Source: Candidatus Cloacimonadota bacterium
GTDB taxonomy: Bacteria > Cloacimonadota > Cloacimonadia > Cloacimonadales > Cloacimonadaceae
Assembly (NCBI GenBank): GCA_027318525.1
Contig: DAHVPA010000054.1
Location: 1 to 10,321, forward strand
Direction of reading: 5' to 3'
DNA: 10,321 bases
Shown here: one piece after another, positions 6,637 through 10,321 of the stretch
How the letters are laid out: every line of letters begins with the position of its first letter
Position numbering within the stretch: position 1 is the first letter of the stretch
The notes under the pieces: model-generated
The model's input: the letters and a program-made list of their open reading frames with translations, nothing else
Databases searched by the model: none
Told to the model about the DNA's origin: nothing
Program-made: the position numbers and the translations under genes

Positions 6637-7239
6637 ATGTCATTCGAAACCTTTAGTAATCTTGTAGCAGCCTTCTTTACACTCTGCATCTTTTCCTTCC
6701 TTTATAAGGATAATCCCTTCTATCAGATGGCAGAACAGCTTCTGGTTGGAATATCGGTGGGATATGGCGTCGTTTATTCTTATGAGCGTATCTTTATCCC
6801 CTGGCTCTATCAGCCGATTTTCCTCAAACACCAATATTATCTGATCTTCCCTGCTCTGATCGGAGCTCTCTACCTGTTCCGTTTCAGCCGCAACCTGAGC
6901 TGGCTTTCGCGTTATCCCATAGCCTTTTCCATGATGTCTGTGGGTGCAGGCGTTCCGCTTTCCATGCATGCTGGCATTCTGGTGCAGATGCGTCAGGCAA
7001 TGGTTCCTCTCGAATCCATCAACCTGATGCTCATCTTCATCGGCACGATTGCTGTGCTGCTCTATTTCTATTTCTCCAAAGCCCATACCGGAGTTTATGG
7101 AAAATTCACCACAGTCGGCAAATGGTATATGATGATAGGATTCGGCGCTTCTTTCGGTCTGACCGTGATGGCGCGTATTTCGTTGCTGATTGGTAGGATT
7201 CAGTTCCTCGTCGGCGATGTCCTGCATCTGATTAAATAA
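6637..7239 (+). CDS. Gene D: polytopic membrane protein, function unknown
   Basis: I do not recognise a named family. The 200-residue product has five or six hydrophobic helices near residues 6-23, 33-50, 67-83, 95-114, 127-147 and 162-186. Conserved-looking segments are AEQLLVGISVGYG (32-44), rich in small residues for helix packing, and the C-terminal half: GVYGKFTTVGKWYMMIGFG (152-170), then SLLIGRIQFLVGD (182-194). The last segment parallels LLGIERSYLGG at the end of gene B, so the two may be distant relatives. Several aromatic and histidine residues lie in short loops (YQPIFLKHQYY, 58-68). The start is supported by GGGGAGG at 6625-6631, five bases from the ATG, immediately after the stop of gene C. 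Co-transcription with A, B and C is very likely. A hairpin separates it from A'. No transported substrate or enzyme activity can be read from the sequence. Confidence 0.87.
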   Translation: MSFETFSNLVAAFFTLCIFSFLYKDNPFYQMAEQLLVGISVGYGVVYSYERIFIPWLYQPIFLKHQYYLIFPALIGALYLFRFSRNLSWLSRYPIAFSMMSVGAGVPLSMHAGILVQMRQAMVPLESINLMLIFIGTIAVLLYFYFSKAHTGVYGKFTTVGKWYMMIGFGASFGLTVMARISLLIGRIQFLVGDVLHLIK

Positions 7240-7252
7240 ATTATCCGGAAAC

Positions 7253-7288
7253 AAGCTGACCGGTTCTGCCCTGAACCGGTCAGTGCTT
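7253..7288 (+). terminator. Intercistronic hairpin between gene D and gene A', possible partial terminator
   Basis: A perfect 11-bp stem (CTGACCGGTTC at 7256-7266 with GAACCGGTCAG at 7273-7283) has a 6-base loop. It can be extended by AAGC with GCTT (7285-7288) across a small bulge. Only short, interrupted T runs follow (TTTCCTATCC), so termination should be weak or partial. It is the only strong RNA structure inside the five-gene block and lies about 35 bases upstream of the A' start. It may reduce expression of A' relative to A-D, protect the upstream mRNA, or mark the end of one transcription unit. Confidence 0.6.
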
Positions 7289-7318
7289 TCCTATCCATCT
7301 TTGCCAAACTGAGGAAAA

Positions 7319-10132
7319 ATGAACAAATACATAGTTTTAATGTTTTTAGCCCTGTTTTGCCTGTTGATGGGCGCAGCCCAACCGGACGGAACTCATCCCA
7401 CCGGCAAAATAACCTCACTGGAAGTGACTGATGCGCCATTTGACGATGGCGCTGGAATCATGCTCAGTTGGAAACCTCTACCCCGCACCATGCGTATCAT
7501 CCAATACCGTATCTACCGCGGGATTACGCCCGACACCCTGTTTTTCTTCGGACAGGTCGAAGTTGATCCCACAGCCGGTGTCGCAGCTGAAAAGATGTTC
7601 TATTATGATAAGGATTTCCAGACTCTGCTGACCATCGATTCCCCCGCCAGGTTAAAGAAAGAAAAACAACAACCTCCGACCAGCCCCCTATATGGAAAAG
7701 TCCCCCGCGACCCGGCTATTTTGCAGCGTCTGGCAGGCAGCTTTACCATGCTGGGGATTGTTGATCAGGCAAATCTCTATAAGCATTCCAAAAAAGTCAC
7801 TGCTGCTGACGGTTCTGTCGCGGCAGGACTCAAACCCATTCAGTTTGAACAGGTGGCTGCCAATCCCATGCCGGGGCAAAAGTATTATTACACTGTCCTG
7901 GCTGTGGATGAGAAAGGCAATTTCCTGCCTTCTGCAGATATCAAAAGCGCTGTTCCATTTGATAATCCTCCCGACCTGACTGCTCAAGCTGCCGGAATCT
8001 ACCTGTCCGATTTGGGTCAAGTCCAGCTCGAGTGGACGACTTCTGCTTCCAGCTATGATATTGCCAATTGGCAGTTCTGGCTTTTGCCAAAATCCCGGCT
8101 CAATGCTTTTCAAGCCTGGCAAAATACCTATCAAAAGCAAAATGGTATTCCTGCTCCCTGGACTGCAGGAGCAATACTACTGGCAGAAAAGCCCAATGAT
8201 TATAACTATTATCTGACCCTGAAAACTGCCTCCGGCAGAATCATCAATCCCGATGGCTCTTCCGGTGCTGCCCTGCCCGTTAATGCTTTATCTGATTATG
8301 TCCTGGTCCTGGGAGTGCAGGATTATAGCGGTATGCTTGCTTATACAGCGGGTTCAGAGCTGCGTTCTGCCACATCCTCCGAACTGCCCAAACAGACTGT
8401 ATTCAGCGTTGCAGACAAACCGGATGACAAAGGCGATACCAATTCCCTCGCCTTCGGGCAACCCATCTGTTTTATCACCCAGGCAGCTTATGCCAATGCC
8501 GCCAAAACCAAGGTTAAGATTAATTACGAACTTTCTGAGAACCTGCAATTTAAGGTAGATGCTCTCTCCTTCCAAATCTATGATGCACAGGGTAAACTCC
8601 TTTCCACGATTACAGAACGTTACCCCGATAAGATTATCAAGCTCAGGCTTGAGGAACATAATGCTTCCACCTCTAAACTGCTGGTCAAAGCTGCTTTCCG
8701 CTATAAGAAAAGCTCTGCCTTCACTGACTATTATGTCAGCCAGGAGTTGAATTACGATGAGCAGACCCGTCGTTTCATGAGCGGAGACATTTATTACAAG
8801 GGAGAGGACCTTTCCAGATTTTATTATCAGGTTATGCGTAAAAGCAAGCTGGAAAGCTCTTTCCTGCCTGCCAAGAAGATCTCGACCATTTCCCGTAATT
8901 ATGACGACATCGTGAACTTTGAAACCACCTTGCAGAAACTGATAACAGGCATTGACCTCAAGACAGGCAGGATGCTGGTGGATCCCAACCTCACCTTTGC
9001 CCTCGATGCCAAATCAGGACAGCCCTTATCCATAAACATCTTCAGGGATGAGCAAATAAAAAGCCTGCAGAAGATGCAGACTGAGCTTAAGGATTTGCAA
9101 GCCCAATTGCAGAAAAATCCTGCCCAAGCGGATTCGCTAAACCAGCTCATAGCTGCTCAGGAAGCATATATCCAGGCTCTTACCGGCAATCCTGTTTACA
9201 AGGCTGCCTCCAAGCTCAAAAATCCGTCCCGCTGGTTCAGGCTTTTTCACAATGAACAGCTCAAAAACTCCCGTTCTTATAGCTATCTTATCATGAAAAC
9301 GGATAATGCCGGAGCTTATACTTTTTCCACTGAAAGCCAGCCCTATCTGCCAATTGCCAATTGGTTTAACTTCAGCTTTCTGCCGGCTCTGATTGCCAGC
9401 GTAGTCTTCACATTCATTGTGCTTTGGACCAGCATCCGCGCCAGACGCGGCAAAGACCTCTATCTGCGTCCCATTGCCGGATTGGAAGAAATCGACAATG
9501 CAGTGGGAAGAGCGACAGAAATGGGACGCCCCATCATGTATATCCCCGGCTGGAGCACCATTGGTGAAATTACCACCATCGCATCCATGATGATTTTGAA
9601 CCGTGTGGCACGCAAAACTGCTGAATACGACACCCGCATCCTGGTGCCCAACAACGACTATTATGTGATGCCCCTGGCGCAGGAAATGGTACGCGATGCC
9701 TATTATGAAGCGGGTCGCCCCGATAGTTACAATCCCGTGGATATCTTTTATATCTCCAGCGACCAGTTCCCCTGGGCGGCTGGTATCAACGGAACCATGA
9801 TAAGGGAAAAGACCGCCACCAATTTCTACATGGGATTCTTTAATGCGGAAGCCCTGCTCATGACTGAAACCGGAAACGCCACAGGCTCTATCCAGATTGC
9901 CGGAACAGACGCCATCACCCAGGTGCCGTTCTTTATCACCACCTGTGATTACACTCTGATTGGTGAAGAGTTTTATGCTGCCTCCGCTTATCTGAGCAAG
10001 GACGCCGAGCTGGTCGCCATGCTCAAAGCGCAGGACTATTTCAAATTCCTCATCGTCTTTTTCATCTTGCTGGGAGCATTGCTCGCCACTTTCCATTTCA
10101 ACTGGCTGACCAACGCTTTCCCTCTGGAATAA
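7319..10132 (+). CDS. Gene A': paralogue of gene A, secreted fibronectin-III-like protein with the same conserved C-terminal domain (possibly DUF6754)
   Basis: Function unknown. The 937 residues follow the plan of gene A: signal peptide 1-20 (probable cleavage after GAA), a first fibronectin-like module opening EVTDAPFDDGAGIMLSW (35-51) and ending near YYYTVLAVDEKG (189-200), a second module about 217-345, and a third opening with DKPDDKGD (366-373). A helical hairpin spans about 576-620. A membrane helix (about 687-705) precedes the basic RARRGK, and the conserved domain spans 711-905 with EIDNAVGRATEMGRP (724-738), EAGRPDSY (797-804) and TTCDYTLIGEE (874-884). A last helix lies at about 908-925. 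By eye, 140 of 202 residues of the C-terminal domain match gene A without a gap, and 23 of 35 at the start of the first module. The middle of the ectodomain is much more diverged. The Shine-Dalgarno GAGG (7311-7314), four bases from the ATG, is weaker than those of A-D. Cys14 is not in a lipobox. The gene ends before a clear terminator. Confidence 0.88.
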   Translation: MNKYIVLMFLALFCLLMGAAQPDGTHPTGKITSLEVTDAPFDDGAGIMLSWKPLPRTMRIIQYRIYRGITPDTLFFFGQVEVDPTAGVAAEKMFYYDKDFQTLLTIDSPARLKKEKQQPPTSPLYGKVPRDPAILQRLAGSFTMLGIVDQANLYKHSKKVTAADGSVAAGLKPIQFEQVAANPMPGQKYYYTVLAVDEKGNFLPSADIKSAVPFDNPPDLTAQAAGIYLSDLGQVQLEWTTSASSYDIANWQFWLLPKSRLNAFQAWQNTYQKQNGIPAPWTAGAILLAEKPNDYNYYLTLKTASGRIINPDGSSGAALPVNALSDYVLVLGVQDYSGMLAYTAGSELRSATSSELPKQTVFSVADKPDDKGDTNSLAFGQPICFITQAAYANAAKTKVKINYELSENLQFKVDALSFQIYDAQGKLLSTITERYPDKIIKLRLEEHNASTSKLLVKAAFRYKKSSAFTDYYVSQELNYDEQTRRFMSGDIYYKGEDLSRFYYQVMRKSKLESSFLPAKKISTISRNYDDIVNFETTLQKLITGIDLKTGRMLVDPNLTFALDAKSGQPLSINIFRDEQIKSLQKMQTELKDLQAQLQKNPAQADSLNQLIAAQEAYIQALTGNPVYKAASKLKNPSRWFRLFHNEQLKNSRSYSYLIMKTDNAGAYTFSTESQPYLPIANWFNFSFLPALIASVVFTFIVLWTSIRARRGKDLYLRPIAGLEEIDNAVGRATEMGRPIMYIPGWSTIGEITTIASMMILNRVARKTAEYDTRILVPNNDYYVMPLAQEMVRDAYYEAGRPDSYNPVDIFYISSDQFPWAAGINGTMIREKTATNFYMGFFNAEALLMTETGNATGSIQIAGTDAITQVPFFITTCDYTLIGEEFYAASAYLSKDAELVAMLKAQDYFKFLIVFFILLGALLATFHFNWLTNAFPLE

Positions 10133-10157
10133 ACACCCCATTTAATAATTGCATTAC

Positions 10158-10201
10158 GGTGGCATTAGCGTTAATACTTAGTGGCTGATGCCACCTTTTT
10201 T
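10158..10201 (+). terminator. Rho-independent terminator of the five-gene block
   Basis: GGTGGCATTAGC (10158-10169) pairs with GCTGATGCCACC (10184-10195) in a 12-bp stem with a single G-U pair. A 14-base loop separates the arms, and six T residues follow (10196-10201). It starts 26 bases after the A' stop codon and closes the block. Confidence 0.88.
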
Positions 10202-10257
10202 ATGTTCAGTTCGTTGTTACATTTACAGCTATACTCTCACATAACTCCCTCAATAGC

Positions 10258-10321
10258 CAATATAGACCAAATAGATACCAAAAGTATATCTAAAGTATAT
10301 TAAAAGTATTCTTAAATACAT
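10258..10321. repeat. AT-rich tail with 11-bp periodicity, possible curved DNA
   Basis: From 10281 three adjacent 11-bp units read AAAGTATATCT, AAAGTATATTA and AAAGTATTCTT, and a partial AAATACA follows. Weaker units of the same length precede them (CAATATAGAC, CAAATAGATAC). A-runs start at about 10269, 10280, 10292, 10302 and 10314, close to one per helical turn, which is the pattern of intrinsically bent DNA. Nothing coding is seen from 10202 to the window end. A TATACT (10230-10235) resembles a -10 element but lacks a recognisable -35. The tract may belong to the regulatory region of a gene beyond the window, and the array may continue there. Confidence 0.5.

Noticed and set aside
6640..7254. 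Minus-strand open frame of 204 codons covering gene D
   Set aside because: Gene D has a strong ribosome site, operon spacing and a coherent membrane-protein pattern; the opposite frame is polar, without recognisable motifs.
7358..7360. Lipoprotein signal in A' (Cys14)
   Set aside because: The residues before the cysteine (L-A-L-F) do not fit a lipobox, and a normal signal peptidase site (GAA before Q21) lies after the hydrophobic stretch.
9137..10141. Long open frame of 334 codons on the minus strand opposite the end of A'
   Set aside because: It is opposite the most conserved domain of A', has no ribosome site or membrane or enzyme pattern, and its composition (rich in G, H, D) is typical of antisense reading of a coding strand.
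10214..10235. Promoter with TTGTTA and TATACT downstream of the last terminator
   Set aside because: The spacer between the two hexamers is only 10 bases, too short for a sigma-70 promoter; TATACT alone is weak evidence.
10281..10320. CRISPR array
   Set aside because: The units are 11 bp, adjacent and imperfect, with no spacers; this is a short AT-rich tandem pattern.

Overview
The window looks like a bacterial chromosome fragment of fairly balanced base composition. Every gene I can support lies on the + strand. It opens inside a groEL gene, a good vertical marker, but I cannot place the organism from that by eye. The fibronectin-III-like modules opening with a D-x-P-x-D-x-G motif, joined to an unfamiliar membrane-anchored C-terminal domain, remind me of proteins from uncultivated bacteria of the Cloacimonadota/FCB type. 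That placement is inference from memory and should be tested with the GroEL sequence.

Layout: (1) 2-949, the C-terminal 315 residues of GroEL, followed by a strong intrinsic terminator (993-1023). (2) 1078-1794, a class I SAM-dependent methyltransferase with no visible ribosome binding site. (3) A gap of about 100 bp with repeated TTGAC half-sites but no convincing promoter. (4) 1901-10132, a tightly spaced five-gene block here called A-B-C-D-A'. A (973 aa) and A' (937 aa) are paralogues: secreted N-terminal fibronectin-like modules, a helical hairpin, a membrane helix, a very conserved domain of about 200 residues and a final membrane helix. B (209 aa) and D (200 aa) are small polytopic membrane proteins. 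C (380 aa) is a domain held between two membrane helices. Gaps A-B, B-C and C-D are 15, 14 and 12 bp, each with a good Shine-Dalgarno sequence. D and A' are separated by 79 bp holding a perfect 11-bp hairpin. (5) A terminator at 10158-10201, then an AT-rich tail with an 11-bp periodic pattern that runs off the window.

The A-B-C-D-A' block is the interesting part. All five products are predicted to sit in the cytoplasmic membrane, and none shows a motif for a known enzyme, transporter or secretion ATPase. The two ends are paralogues that are far more alike in the conserved C-terminal domain than in the middle of the ectodomain. B and D also seem to share a C-terminal membrane motif, and the C domain may share a fold with the A/A' domain. 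The simplest reading, which is inference, is one multi-subunit membrane complex with paired related subunits, large extracytoplasmic arms and an unknown function. I believe the A/A' C-terminal domain belongs to a catalogued family of unknown function (possibly DUF6754), which would need a profile search. No stretch longer than 300 bases lacks a gene, and I saw no RNA genes, insertion sequences, CRISPR arrays or attachment sites.
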